Of a stretch of 64,000 nt of DNA, positions 27,710-37,254 are shown one piece after another. Position 1 is the stretch's first letter. Each line of letters starts with the position of its first letter. The notes beneath the pieces are model-generated. The model did no database searches. It was not told the origin of the DNA and worked only from the letters and a program-made list of their open reading frames with translations. Source of the DNA: Marinomonas alcarazii (GTDB taxonomy: Bacteria; Pseudomonadota; Gammaproteobacteria; Pseudomonadales; Marinomonadaceae); contig NZ_QKLW01000007.1 in assembly GCF_003208215.1 (NCBI RefSeq), forward strand, positions 124,001 to 188,000. The letters are read 5' to 3'. Position numbers and translations under genes: made by a program.

Positions 27710-28186
27710 ATGTCCGAGACAGCGGAAACGCCAGAAGCAGCAACACAAGAAGCGCAAGCACCACAACTTTCCATGCAACGTGTGTTTTTAAAAGATATTT
27801 CTTTTGAATCACCACGTTCACCAATGATTTTCCAAGAAGAATGGAAACCAGAAGTTGGCTTAGAGCTAAACACGAAAAGCCGCCAAGTGGGTGAAAGTGT
27901 ATACGAAGTTGTTCTAGAAATTACCGTAACGGTAAAAAACAAAGGCGAGACTGGCTACTTAGTACAAGTTCAACAAGGCGGTCTGTTTGTTATTTCTGGT
28001 CTTGACGATCAGCAACTACACCACGCTTTAGGTGCTTTCTGCCCAGCAACCTTGTTCCCTTACGCACGTGAAAACATTGACGCGATTGTGGTAAAAGGCA
28101 GCTTCCCAGCGATCATGCTTGCGCCAATCAACTTTGATGCGCTGTATGTCGAAAGCCTACAAAAGCAAGCTGAAACAACACAATAA
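27710..28186 (+). CDS. secB: Protein-export chaperone SecB
   Basis: A 158-residue chaperone that keeps precursor proteins unfolded and hands them to SecA. The segment QRVFLKDISFESP (about 24-36), LNTKSR, and GCF-type GAFCPATLFPYARE (about 108-121) are SecB hallmarks. The acidic N-terminus and Gln-rich tail are typical. AGGAA lies just before the start. It follows grxC by 92 bases and is closed by a terminator. Confidence 0.97.
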   Translation: MSETAETPEAATQEAQAPQLSMQRVFLKDISFESPRSPMIFQEEWKPEVGLELNTKSRQVGESVYEVVLEITVTVKNKGETGYLVQVQQGGLFVISGLDDQQLHHALGAFCPATLFPYARENIDAIVVKGSFPAIMLAPINFDALYVESLQKQAETTQ

Positions 28187-28220
28187 TATTTATTGGTTGA
28201 AATACGCAGTTTAGGGTTAT

Positions 28221-28250
28221 AAAAAAGGAGGCGATTCGCTTCCTTTTTTT
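28221..28250 (+). terminator. Rho-independent terminator after secB
   Basis: GGAGGCG (28227-28233) and CGCTTCC (28237-28243) form a 7-bp stem with one G-U pair and a three-base loop. It has six A bases before it and seven T bases after it. Confidence 0.85.
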
Positions 28251-28296
28251 GTTGCATAATAGACTATATAAACCTCTCCGTATTATGGAAGCTGTG

Positions 28297-28419
28297 ATGA
28301 AGAAGAAAAAGAAACCTTGTCCTAATTGCCTCAGAGCCCGCTGGTTAATTCTCTATCTCGGTTGCTTTGCCTTGTTTGGCGTTCTTGTCGTAAACCAGTT
28401 TTTAGAAAAAGGAATGTAA
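28297..28419 (+). CDS. Small single-span membrane protein with CPNC motif (40 residues)
   Basis: A short gene, from ATG 28297 to TAA 28417-28419, encoding 40 residues. It starts with five lysines, has CPNC at residues 8-11, then one hydrophobic segment (about 15-34) and ends NQFLEKGM. GGAAG at 28287-28291 lies five bases before the ATG. An in-frame ATG at 28285 has no ribosome site and is less likely. Its stop is one base before the GTG of the next gene, and AAAGGA within its last codons serves that gene, so the two appear translationally coupled. The lysines predict a cytoplasmic N-terminus. No family is recognised. Confidence 0.7.
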   Translation: MKKKKKPCPNCLRARWLILYLGCFALFGVLVVNQFLEKGM

Positions 28420-28420
28420 C

Positions 28421-30088
28421 GTGAGGTTGCTCCTTCTTTGGCTGAGTATGAGCCTGTTAAGTGGCTGCGCCACCTACCAGCAAGATATTGAAGCAGGCTT
28501 AAGTTTGGCTAAAGCTGGCGAATGGAAAGAAGCGGAAGCACAGCTCGAAGAGGTGTTATCCAACAAGCAGGATGCCTTGCTGTATTACATGGAAATTGGA
28601 GCACTTGCACAAAACCAAGGGGATTACGAACGCAGCAATACGTTACTAGAAAAAGCCGAGCAATTAAGCGATACCTTTTTCCCTGATAATTTTTCGAATC
28701 GTTCTTGGGCACTGATCAGCAACCCAAGGCAAGGCGACTATCGCGGCAGCGGACTAGAGCGCGTTTATATTAGTTACCTCAAATCTTTAAACTACCTCGC
28801 TCTGGCTGAACAAGAAAAGAACCGTTCTAAAAAGCGCCAGCTCAATGATGCCGCTCTGGTAGAAGTAAGACGCATAGACATAAAGCTAAACGAAATTCGT
28901 GCGCAAAACCCAAGCTACCAAGACCTAAACGCCAAAGAAAACCAAGCCTTTTACATGAAAGCATTAAGCTGGCTCGGTGATTTTTATACTGGCGGACGCG
29001 ACACAGACAAATTCCTTTACCGTGATGACGCTTGGGCGCGTTATTTGGCGGGACTGCAATATGAGATAGACGGTGAATACGACGATGCGCGTATCAGCTA
29101 CGAAAAAGCGGCCCAGTTATACGAAGACGGTTATGCTAAACAATACGCTTTGCCTAACATAACCGCTGATCGCGCTTGGTTAGATGCCATTCGTATGATG
29201 CAAAAAGGCGGTTTCAGTCAAAGCGAAATTCAACAAAAGATAGACACAAAACTGTCTGCAGACATGCAAGCCATTCTCGCCCATTACAAGCAAGGCGATG
29301 CGGAGTTAGTGGTTCTAGAACACCAGGGCTTTATTCCCGATAAAAGCGAAATGACCCTATTACTATACGCCGATCCTCAAGCTTATTCGCTGGTGCTTGA
29401 ACCTCTTCATGGCGGCGGCAACCAAGCGGCAAACGATTCATTTCGCTGGTTTACCATGGTATACGCGGACATAAACCCGCTAAACCTGATCGCCAACTAC
29501 AAAGCCGGCGGCGCATGGGGCACATTTTCAGGTATTTTTACCAAGCGCGTTATTCTTGGTCGACCTGTTTGGCGGCAATTATACGACGCTAAAATTGATC
29601 GACTACTAACAGAACAAACCATTCGTGTTACTGTTCCCTATTATCAACGTTTTACACTGGACCAACACCAGCCAACGCTAGAGGTCAATACGCCATCCAT
29701 TGCGCCGTTTAAGAGCACGATACGAATGACGTCCCTTGCCGACATCGCTTTTCAAGAGCAACTGGCTCAAGCACAACGAGATATTTATGAAGGCCTAGTA
29801 AGAGAATTACTTCGCAGTTGGCTAGCTTATCAAGCGTCATCAAGTGTGCAGGATCAAAATGTCGCTTTGCTTTTAAACCTAATCGGCCAAGTTGCCGTGT
29901 TTGCCTCATCCGCAGCAGACACACGAAATTGGCTCACACTGCCAGCACAAGTGAGACTCACACGCGAGCCTCTTCCACCTGGCGACTACACTCCAGACTA
30001 CAAGGTAAACAAAAAAACCTTTTCCCTCGGTGAGGTCAGTTTAGAAGCCAATGAAATTAAGCTTTGGAATCTTCGCAACCCCTATTAG
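28421..30088 (+). CDS. COG3014-family outer-membrane lipoprotein
   Basis: A 555-residue putative lipoprotein with a lipobox LLSGC (Cys16). The N-terminal part (about 25-110) contains tetratricopeptide-like helices (GEWKEAEAQLEEVL, GDYERSNTLLEKA), and more helical repeats occur around 215-250 (GEYDDARISYEKAAQLYEDGY). The C-terminal half is unassigned. The start is GTG, preceded by AAAGGA. It is followed by an LpoB-like gene and an LPP20 gene; this set is conserved in several gammaproteobacteria as far as I recall. A helper role in peptidoglycan synthesis is an inference from that linkage. Confidence 0.86.
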   Translation: MRLLLLWLSMSLLSGCATYQQDIEAGLSLAKAGEWKEAEAQLEEVLSNKQDALLYYMEIGALAQNQGDYERSNTLLEKAEQLSDTFFPDNFSNRSWALISNPRQGDYRGSGLERVYISYLKSLNYLALAEQEKNRSKKRQLNDAALVEVRRIDIKLNEIRAQNPSYQDLNAKENQAFYMKALSWLGDFYTGGRDTDKFLYRDDAWARYLAGLQYEIDGEYDDARISYEKAAQLYEDGYAKQYALPNITADRAWLDAIRMMQKGGFSQSEIQQKIDTKLSADMQAILAHYKQGDAELVVLEHQGFIPDKSEMTLLLYADPQAYSLVLEPLHGGGNQAANDSFRWFTMVYADINPLNLIANYKAGGAWGTFSGIFTKRVILGRPVWRQLYDAKIDRLLTEQTIRVTVPYYQRFTLDQHQPTLEVNTPSIAPFKSTIRMTSLADIAFQEQLAQAQRDIYEGLVRELLRSWLAYQASSSVQDQNVALLLNLIGQVAVFASSAADTRNWLTLPAQVRLTREPLPPGDYTPDYKVNKKTFSLGEVSLEANEIKLWNLRNPY

Positions 30089-30152
30089 ACTCTATTAAAT
30101 TGATTATACTAACGGCTTGGCATCAGGCTAAAACGGACGTAAGGAAAAAATT

Positions 30153-30779
30153 ATGCGCATCGTAACTCTTAAACAGCCGAATCTGATTTCGCTATCGTGG
30201 AAAGCGCTTGTCGCCCTCTCCATGACCCTATTACTGACAGCCTGTTCTGGCAGTGTAAAACGTCTTGATACCAATGAAGATGTCATGCTGTCTGACCGCT
30301 GGAATGACACAGATTCTCGTCTGGTTGCAGAAGAAATGATGAACGATATGCTCACCTTCCCATGGTTCCGTAACTATAACTTCAGCAATAAAGGCAACCC
30401 AACGGTTATCGTACAAAGCATACGTAACAAAACGTCTGAACACATTCCTGTTGATACCTTCATTAATGACATTAAACGCAGCCTGTTACGTGCCGGTAAA
30501 GTCGATTTTGTGGTATCAGGCGCTGAACGAGATGAAGTACGCAGCGAACGTGAAGAGCAAGAACTGAACGCAGCACCAGACACCGTTGCTAAATTTGGTC
30601 TAGAACAAGGTGCAGGCTTCGCTCTATCTGGCACCATCAACTCCATAGTGGACTCTAATGGCGACCAGCGTGTAAGCTTCTATCAAGTTGACCTTAAATT
30701 GATTGATATGACGACCAACCGTGAAGTTTGGAACGGTCAGAAGAAAATCAAAAAATTGGCAGACAAAGGCTTTTTCTAA
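30153..30779 (+). CDS. LpoB-like penicillin-binding protein activator lipoprotein
   Basis: A 208-residue lipoprotein with a lipobox LLTAC (Cys31). The folded part (about 60-205) resembles LpoB: MLTFPWFRNY, PTVIVQSIRNKTSEHIPVD, and GAGFALSGTINSI. In E. coli, LpoB spans from the outer membrane to PBP1B and stimulates its glycosyltransferase activity. The linker between lipid anchor and domain is short here. AAGGA lies before the start and the next gene begins three bases after the stop. The LpoB family call is firm; the PBP partner is not shown by sequence. Confidence 0.86.
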   Translation: MRIVTLKQPNLISLSWKALVALSMTLLLTACSGSVKRLDTNEDVMLSDRWNDTDSRLVAEEMMNDMLTFPWFRNYNFSNKGNPTVIVQSIRNKTSEHIPVDTFINDIKRSLLRAGKVDFVVSGAERDEVRSEREEQELNAAPDTVAKFGLEQGAGFALSGTINSIVDSNGDQRVSFYQVDLKLIDMTTNREVWNGQKKIKKLADKGFF

Positions 30780-30781
30780 CG

Positions 30782-31810
30782 ATGAAACTCTCCGCTTTAC
30801 CAACACCGTATAACTGGATAATGGTAACGGGTCTATTACTCAGCCTAACGGGCTGTGCAGGTTTAATGACCTCATCCGAGCAAGCATCAGAGACCATACC
30901 TGACTGGGTGTTGTCTCCGCCTCGGGATAACAACCACCTTTACGGTGTCGGTAGTGCTCCGCGTATTGAAAACATTGCCCTCGCCTTTACTCAGGCTGAG
31001 CAAAACGGCAATGCTCAAATCGCTCAACAGCTTCGAACCCAAGTTAGCCAGATTAATACCCAAGACACGCAAGTTCGATCTGGACAAGGCGGAGAACAAG
31101 TTTCCAAGACACAAACCGCCTACACTCAAGTCACCACGTCCCCGATCGAATTAGAGCAAACCAAAAATGAAAAACGCTTTGCTGGGGAAAACTACGTCTA
31201 TGCCATGCAATCCATTGACCGCCGCCGCATTGTTGCCAAACTCAAGGTAGCAATAAACGACACAGACGCGACGATTCGTAAAGAAGCGGCTTTGCTAAGC
31301 ACGGCCGACGACCAATATCCTGCACCGCAGGATTGGCAAACCTACATGCAGCTTATTCCGTATTTTGCCCAACGCAAATCCTATGTCGATGAGCTAACCC
31401 TATACTCCGTTGAGCGCACCAGTGCAGGTAAAGCGGACGCAGACATCCAAGCAATAGAAAAGCGGCTTAATCTGGCTCTCAGCCATTATGGCTTTGATGT
31501 TTCCTCAACAAAACAAGCTGACCAATTAGCCAGCGCTCTGTCGCATTTTGGCCTAACCCCTAAAAGCGGTTCGCTTTTCAAGCTAAATAGCAAAACAATC
31601 CAACATACCGAAGAGCAAGATGGACGTTTTTATGCTTTTGAAGACGGTACTTTAGAACTGATCGACCCATCGGGTTCACGCTTGGCGTCATGGACAGTCA
31701 GCGCCCGAGGTATTGCAAAAAATCTAGGCAAAGCCCAAGAGCAAGCATCTTACAATTGGTCAAAGCAAGCGATCGAAGCCATGTTTACTTGGCTAACTCG
31801 CTTGGATTAA
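30782..31810 (+). CDS. LPP20-family lipoprotein
   Basis: A 342-residue lipoprotein with lipobox SLTGC (Cys25). Residues about 40-180 match the LPP20 domain (PDWVLSPPRDNNHLYGVGSAP, then a helical AQIAQQLRTQV region). The open frame extends upstream within the LpoB-like gene, but the ATG at 30782, three bases after that gene's stop and just before a clean signal peptide, is the logical start. It closes the three-lipoprotein operon and is followed by a terminator. Confidence 0.88.
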   Translation: MKLSALPTPYNWIMVTGLLLSLTGCAGLMTSSEQASETIPDWVLSPPRDNNHLYGVGSAPRIENIALAFTQAEQNGNAQIAQQLRTQVSQINTQDTQVRSGQGGEQVSKTQTAYTQVTTSPIELEQTKNEKRFAGENYVYAMQSIDRRRIVAKLKVAINDTDATIRKEAALLSTADDQYPAPQDWQTYMQLIPYFAQRKSYVDELTLYSVERTSAGKADADIQAIEKRLNLALSHYGFDVSSTKQADQLASALSHFGLTPKSGSLFKLNSKTIQHTEEQDGRFYAFEDGTLELIDPSGSRLASWTVSARGIAKNLGKAQEQASYNWSKQAIEAMFTWLTRLD

Positions 31811-31874
31811 CGCCTTCCAACGTCATGAAAGATATACGCTATGTGCTCTAAATTCTGTTAGACTGCGCGGCATT

Positions 31875-31898
31875 AAACCACTCGCTGTGAGTGGTTTT
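31875..31898 (+). terminator. Rho-independent terminator of the lipoprotein operon
   Basis: AAACCACTC (31875-31883) and GAGTGGTTT (31889-31897) form a 9-bp perfect stem around GCTGT, ending in TTTT. It lies 64 bases past the LPP20 gene and just before the SEC-C gene. Confidence 0.78.
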
Positions 31899-31918
31899 AC
31901 GTATCATTAGGAACACCT

Positions 31919-32251
31919 GTGTCAAAATTCTTTTATCGTGGTAGACCCGATATCATGGGTAAGCATAACCTAGGTAATTATCAGCCTAAGCCTAAAGTAA
32001 AACCGGGCAGCGCAGAAAATCCGCTTATTTTGCAAGTACAGACGCCTGAGCGTGAACGTGAAATAAACGCTATCTTGGTCGCCAACGACTTGATTGCAGA
32101 GATTACGATTAACAGCGAAGCTGCCGAAGACATTACGCCTTTGGACATGGTGCTTAACAAACCTGCACCACAGATCGTTGAAAAAACACCGCAACGTAAC
32201 GACCCATGCCCATGCGGCAGCACCAAGAAATACAAAAAGTGCTGCGGCTAA
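31919..32251 (+). CDS. SEC-C/SWIM metal-binding motif protein (PBPRA1643-like)
   Basis: A 110-residue protein ending in the SEC-C zinc motif: [17 protein letters not shown] holds the CxC and CC ligands that bind zinc in SecA tails and ribosome-associated factors. The N-terminus [21 protein letters not shown] resembles the PBPRA1643 family of short SEC-C proteins. The middle is unassigned. The start is GTG with AGGA six bases upstream. A role in translation or secretion quality control is possible, but not shown. Confidence 0.85.
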   Translation: MSKFFYRGRPDIMGKHNLGNYQPKPKVKPGSAENPLILQVQTPEREREINAILVANDLIAEITINSEAAEDITPLDMVLNKPAPQIVEKTPQRNDPCPCGSTKKYKKCCG

Positions 32252-32291
32252 AAACGCTAAGCACTTCAGACTAATTGAGTGTGTATCAGAC

Positions 32292-32333
32292 AAAAATAGC
32301 GACAATCTAGTTTAGATTGTCGCTATTTTTTTT
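32292..32333. terminator. Long bidirectional terminator between the SEC-C gene and pobA
   Basis: An 18-bp perfect stem (32292-32309 with 32313-32330) with a three-base loop has a run of A on the left and T on the right, so it can end the converging SEC-C and pobA transcripts. Confidence 0.92.
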
Positions 32334-32355
32334 AGCGCAACGTCATGTTTGACCG

Positions 32356-33618
<1,263 letters not shown>

Positions 33619-33725
33619 CTACGAATGCCTCTGATGACACAGAAGAACTTTTTCGCAGTTCCCTTGGTGACAAACATAATGGAAGATAAACACAGCGGAC
33701 GTTAGGTGATTTTCACTCAAAAAAT

Positions 33726-33873
33726 TGTACTTTTTGATCAAACTCATTGTTTTTATCAGCTACTATTTTCTGAAATTAAAGTGACTTTTTTCGCTACTTC
33801 CCCTATAAATATCGGTAAATACCTGTTTATTTGTACTTTTTTAAAAAATTGATAAACACTCTTGGAAAGTACA
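33726..33873. promoter_or_regulatory. Candidate PobR operator repeats in the pobA-pobR gap
   Basis: TGTACTTT occurs at 33726-33733 and 33832-33839 as direct repeats, and its inverse AAAGTACA at 33866-33873. The 346-base gap between divergent pobA and the AraC-type gene is otherwise AT-rich noncoding DNA. The shared octamer suggests a regulator-binding half-site. Confidence 0.45.
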
Positions 33874-33904
33874 TTTATGTCACTTTTAAAATAAGAAGAA
33901 CAAG

Positions 33905-34801
33905 ATGCAAAAGCACAAAACCGACATCCCACACTTTGGGCTATATGGTGAATCTAGCTGGATTAATGACTCAGAATTTTTCCATATAGAAGATATAGAA
34001 TCCCGCAGCGGAGGGTTAGGCTGGAAAATCAACCCTCATCGACATGCGCAACTCTTTCAGATTCTGATTGTGAAATCGGGTGAGGTAAAAGTTCAGCTCG
34101 ATGATCAACAGCAAAAACTCCAAGGCGCATGGGCGATTATTGTGCCTGCCGGTGTTGTGCATGGTTTTCGCTTTGCGCCAGATACAGATGGGCGAGTCAT
34201 CACCATTGCTGAACCGCTACTCGAAGATGCTTACAAAGAAAAAGCCGCCAAATATATCCAGCCACTGCTTAGCAAAGCCTACTACATCGACTTCAATGGC
34301 CAACGCAGTATGTTGTCTGAGCTTTGGCCACTGATACAACAACTCGAAGGCGAGTTCTCATATATACGCGAAGGACGCGCCCTAATGAGTGAGTACTTGA
34401 TCAAGGCGATTCTATTATTGCTGCATCGACAGCAAATGAATGGCGAGCAGAGTACGACTAACAAAACAGAAACCAGCCAAGCACATCAACTAAAAGAATT
34501 AATAGAAAATCACTACCGAGAACACTGGACGAGTCACCAATACGCCGATGCCTTAGGCACATCCACCAGCCGTTTGAATAGGCTCAGTAAAGCCGCTTTC
34601 AATCAAAGCGTACTCGACTTAATTCATGGACGAATGTTACTAGAAGCCAAACGCAGCCTTATTTATACTGCTCGCTCAGTCGAAGAAATAAGTTACGACT
34701 TAGGTTTCAAAGATCCCGGTTACTTCTCCCGTTTTTTTAAACGCTTTACAGGCATACCACCAGGTAAATTCAGGGCACTGACTAACCTGCCCACCATATG
34801 A
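33905..34801 (+). CDS. pobR: AraC-family activator, PobR-like
   Basis: A 298-residue regulator with an N-terminal cupin-type ligand domain (about 35-120, HRHAQLFQILIVKSGEV and PAGVVHGFRF) and two C-terminal AraC helix-turn-helix units (about 200-295, TSHQYADALGTSTSRLNRLSK and DLGFKDPGYFSRFFKRFTG). It is divergent from pobA, the usual place of the AraC-type PobR, which activates pobA in response to 4-hydroxybenzoate. Target and ligand are inferred from that linkage. Confidence 0.88.
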   Translation: MQKHKTDIPHFGLYGESSWINDSEFFHIEDIESRSGGLGWKINPHRHAQLFQILIVKSGEVKVQLDDQQQKLQGAWAIIVPAGVVHGFRFAPDTDGRVITIAEPLLEDAYKEKAAKYIQPLLSKAYYIDFNGQRSMLSELWPLIQQLEGEFSYIREGRALMSEYLIKAILLLLHRQQMNGEQSTTNKTETSQAHQLKELIENHYREHWTSHQYADALGTSTSRLNRLSKAAFNQSVLDLIHGRMLLEAKRSLIYTARSVEEISYDLGFKDPGYFSRFFKRFTGIPPGKFRALTNLPTI

Positions 34802-34907
34802 TGAATTTATCTAATCTATTAGCTGAAAATTGATCGTTTGCTGAATGATTGGTCAAATCTTAGAATAACAAGTGTCGAATATGACTTAACTTTTTAGGAG
34901 ATTTACT

Positions 34908-35093
34908 ATGAAAAACGATCTTAAATATGATGATTTTGGTAACCTTGATGCTGATTATTACGTAGAAAAAGCATATGAATTGCGTCGCGCATACTTATCT
35001 GCAGCCATGAAAAGTGCTGTAGCAAGTGTAAAAGCATTCTTTGCTAACCTAACGACTAGTAACCGTACTTTGAAATCTACACCACAGCACTAA
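34908..35093 (+). CDS. Small conserved-looking protein, 61 residues
   Basis: A 61-residue gene with TAGGAG five to ten bases before its ATG, so translation is likely. The N-terminal part contains LDADYYVEKAYELRRAYL (about 14-31), which resembles short gammaproteobacterial proteins of the RSP_7527 or DUF1127-neighbour type. Then comes a possible amphipathic helix (AAMKSAVASVKAFFANL). There is no signal peptide and no cysteine. It is monocistronic between the PobR-like gene and the c-di-GMP gene. Function is unknown. Confidence 0.68.
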   Translation: MKNDLKYDDFGNLDADYYVEKAYELRRAYLSAAMKSAVASVKAFFANLTTSNRTLKSTPQH

Positions 35094-35394
35094 GCAACAA
35101 CCACTTTTTGGTCGAGCTTATTTGGACTGACTGCCACCGTTATTACTCATTAAAAGAGAAAATAATAACCGTAGCGGTAGCAAATAAACACCGCCATTAA
35201 AGAACCCAATGTTCCCGATGATCGAAAGGCAAGAATAATAAATCGATCCGGTAACGGGGTCCTCTTCCTTAAAAACCATTCATACTTTATTGACTCCAAT
35301 CACTTCGCTCACTTTTCCAGTCATTAAAACGTCATAAATGTGACATAAAATAATCCCTCTTTCCCTTGTCTGATTAAGATACATTAGAGGAACA
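35094..35394. other. Noncoding gap before the EAL-GGDEF gene
   Basis: This 301-base stretch has no convincing frame. It must contain the promoter of the c-di-GMP gene, whose ATG has AGAGGAAC just upstream. Nothing else stands out. Confidence 0.4.
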
Positions 35395-37167
35395 ATGAGC
35401 CAAAAAGCCGACATTACTTTGCTTGAGAAAATCCTAGCCAATGGGTTAATCACACCCTATTTCCAGCCTATTTATAATTTAAGTAATGGCGAAATTTATG
35501 GACACGAAGCACTTTCTCGCGGCCCAATGAACTCCACGCTGTTTTCTCCAGACCCTCTTTTTACTCTCGCTCAGCAAGAAGGAAAACTGCACAAACTAGA
35601 ACTACTGTGTCGTGAAAAAGCGTTATCCAAATTCGCCAAGCTATCGCTTAAAGGCCGCCTTTTTTTGAACGTGAGCGCATCACTATTAGGCTCACCAGAT
35701 CATCAATCCGGCATGACATTAGCGATATTAAATGAGCTTGGGTTGGATCAAAAAGATATAGTCATCGAACTGTCCGAACAACACCCATACGACCATAATG
35801 GTCTACCACGCAGCAGTGTCGAACACTATCGAAAAATGGGCTTTCAGGTGGCCATTGATGACCTTGGCGTGGGCTATTCAGGTTTACAGCTTTGGTCTGA
35901 ATTGCAGCCAGACATAGTCAAAGTCGACAAGCACTTTATTCAAGGAATCGACAAGGACGAAATCAAACGTGAGTTTGTGCGCTCTATTCTAACCATTGCC
36001 CAACGCCTCAATTGCACCCTCATTGCAGAAGGCATCGAAACGCAACAAGAGCTAGATCAGCTGATCGAAATTGGCGTGACATTAGGTCAGGGCTACTTCC
36101 TTGGCCGCCCAGTGGAAAACCCTGCTTTTTCGACGCATCCCTATTTAAAGAAGCAAGCGCAAAGACGTTCTCAGTTTCAGCACGACCATGCAGAAACAGT
36201 ACAAACTTTATGCCGACCAACGCCTTGTTTACAAGAAACAAGCCTATTAGAAGACGCCTCTCAGCACTTCAAAAAGCAGCCAGACTTAGTCGCTGTGCCT
36301 GTGGTCAATAGCAAAAACGAACCTGTGGGCGTTGTTCGTCGCCATCAGCTGCACGAACTTTTCTCCACGCCCTATGGGCGAGCGTTATACGAGCACAAAC
36401 CCGTCACCAATTTACTGAGCAGTGATATACTGGTGGTGGAAAGCAATGTCAGTTTATCCAGTGTTTCAACCTTGATGACCAATCAAGAAGCGGAAACCTT
36501 CAACAATGAAATAATTGTTGTACGAGACGGAAAATTCATCGGCACGGGTCATCTACGGGATCTATTAAAACGCATCACGGAACTAAAAATTCAAAACGCC
36601 ACCTACTCCAATCCACTGACATTATTGCCCGGCAATGTTCCGATCCACCGAGAAGTCAGTCGTCGCTTATTAGCCAATGAAGACTTTTATGTAGCCTATT
36701 TCGATTTAAATGACTTTAAGCCATTTAATGATTTTTTTGGCTACTCAAAAGGCGACGCAGTCATTCAACTGGTTGGCTCGCTGATCAAAGACATCGTCGA
36801 CCCAGATAACAATTTTATCGGCCACATCGGTGGTGATGATTTTGTGGTTATTTTTGGCGACCCACTTTGGCAGCAGCAATGCGAACACATCCTAGAAAAG
36901 TTCGCCAATCAGGTGAAAGAATTCTACTCGGCTGAAACCCTCGAGGAAGGCGGAGTCTGGACCAAAAACCGTCAAGGCGAGATGCTATTCCATCCAATTT
37001 TAAGTCTTGCCATTGGCGTTGTTCACCCTAATCCAAAACAATGTAAGAACCATCACCAAGTAGCAGAACTCGCGGCGCAAGCAAAAAAATCGGCCAAGCA
37101 AAAAGGCGGCAACAACATTTATTTGCAACCGAATACATCGTCGTACCTATTAGACAATGCCTGTTAA
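35395..37167 (+). CDS. Cyclic-di-GMP protein with EAL, CBS pair and GGDEF-like domains
   Basis: A 590-residue cytosolic protein. The N-terminal EAL domain (about 10-245) keeps EAL at 38-40, LFLNVSAS, VIELSEQH, AIDDLGVGYSG, VKVDK and AEGIET, that is, the residues needed for phosphodiesterase activity. Two CBS motifs (about 270-395) follow. The C-terminal GGDEF-like domain (about 425-580) has GGDDF in place of GGDEF at about 479-483. EAL-CBS-GGDEF order is a known class. I expect active c-di-GMP hydrolysis with the last domain perhaps sensory or weakly cyclase-active. No membrane segment is seen. Confidence 0.92.
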   Translation: MSQKADITLLEKILANGLITPYFQPIYNLSNGEIYGHEALSRGPMNSTLFSPDPLFTLAQQEGKLHKLELLCREKALSKFAKLSLKGRLFLNVSASLLGSPDHQSGMTLAILNELGLDQKDIVIELSEQHPYDHNGLPRSSVEHYRKMGFQVAIDDLGVGYSGLQLWSELQPDIVKVDKHFIQGIDKDEIKREFVRSILTIAQRLNCTLIAEGIETQQELDQLIEIGVTLGQGYFLGRPVENPAFSTHPYLKKQAQRRSQFQHDHAETVQTLCRPTPCLQETSLLEDASQHFKKQPDLVAVPVVNSKNEPVGVVRRHQLHELFSTPYGRALYEHKPVTNLLSSDILVVESNVSLSSVSTLMTNQEAETFNNEIIVVRDGKFIGTGHLRDLLKRITELKIQNATYSNPLTLLPGNVPIHREVSRRLLANEDFYVAYFDLNDFKPFNDFFGYSKGDAVIQLVGSLIKDIVDPDNNFIGHIGGDDFVVIFGDPLWQQQCEHILEKFANQVKEFYSAETLEEGGVWTKNRQGEMLFHPILSLAIGVVHPNPKQCKNHHQVAELAAQAKKSAKQKGGNNIYLQPNTSSYLLDNAC

Positions 37168-37254
37168 ACATACTGTGATCTAACTGTCACAAAGCTCTCA
37201 CAACTCTGTCACATAGCGGCTTTACCTTAAGAATAGACAGTCTAGGAGGCGCTT

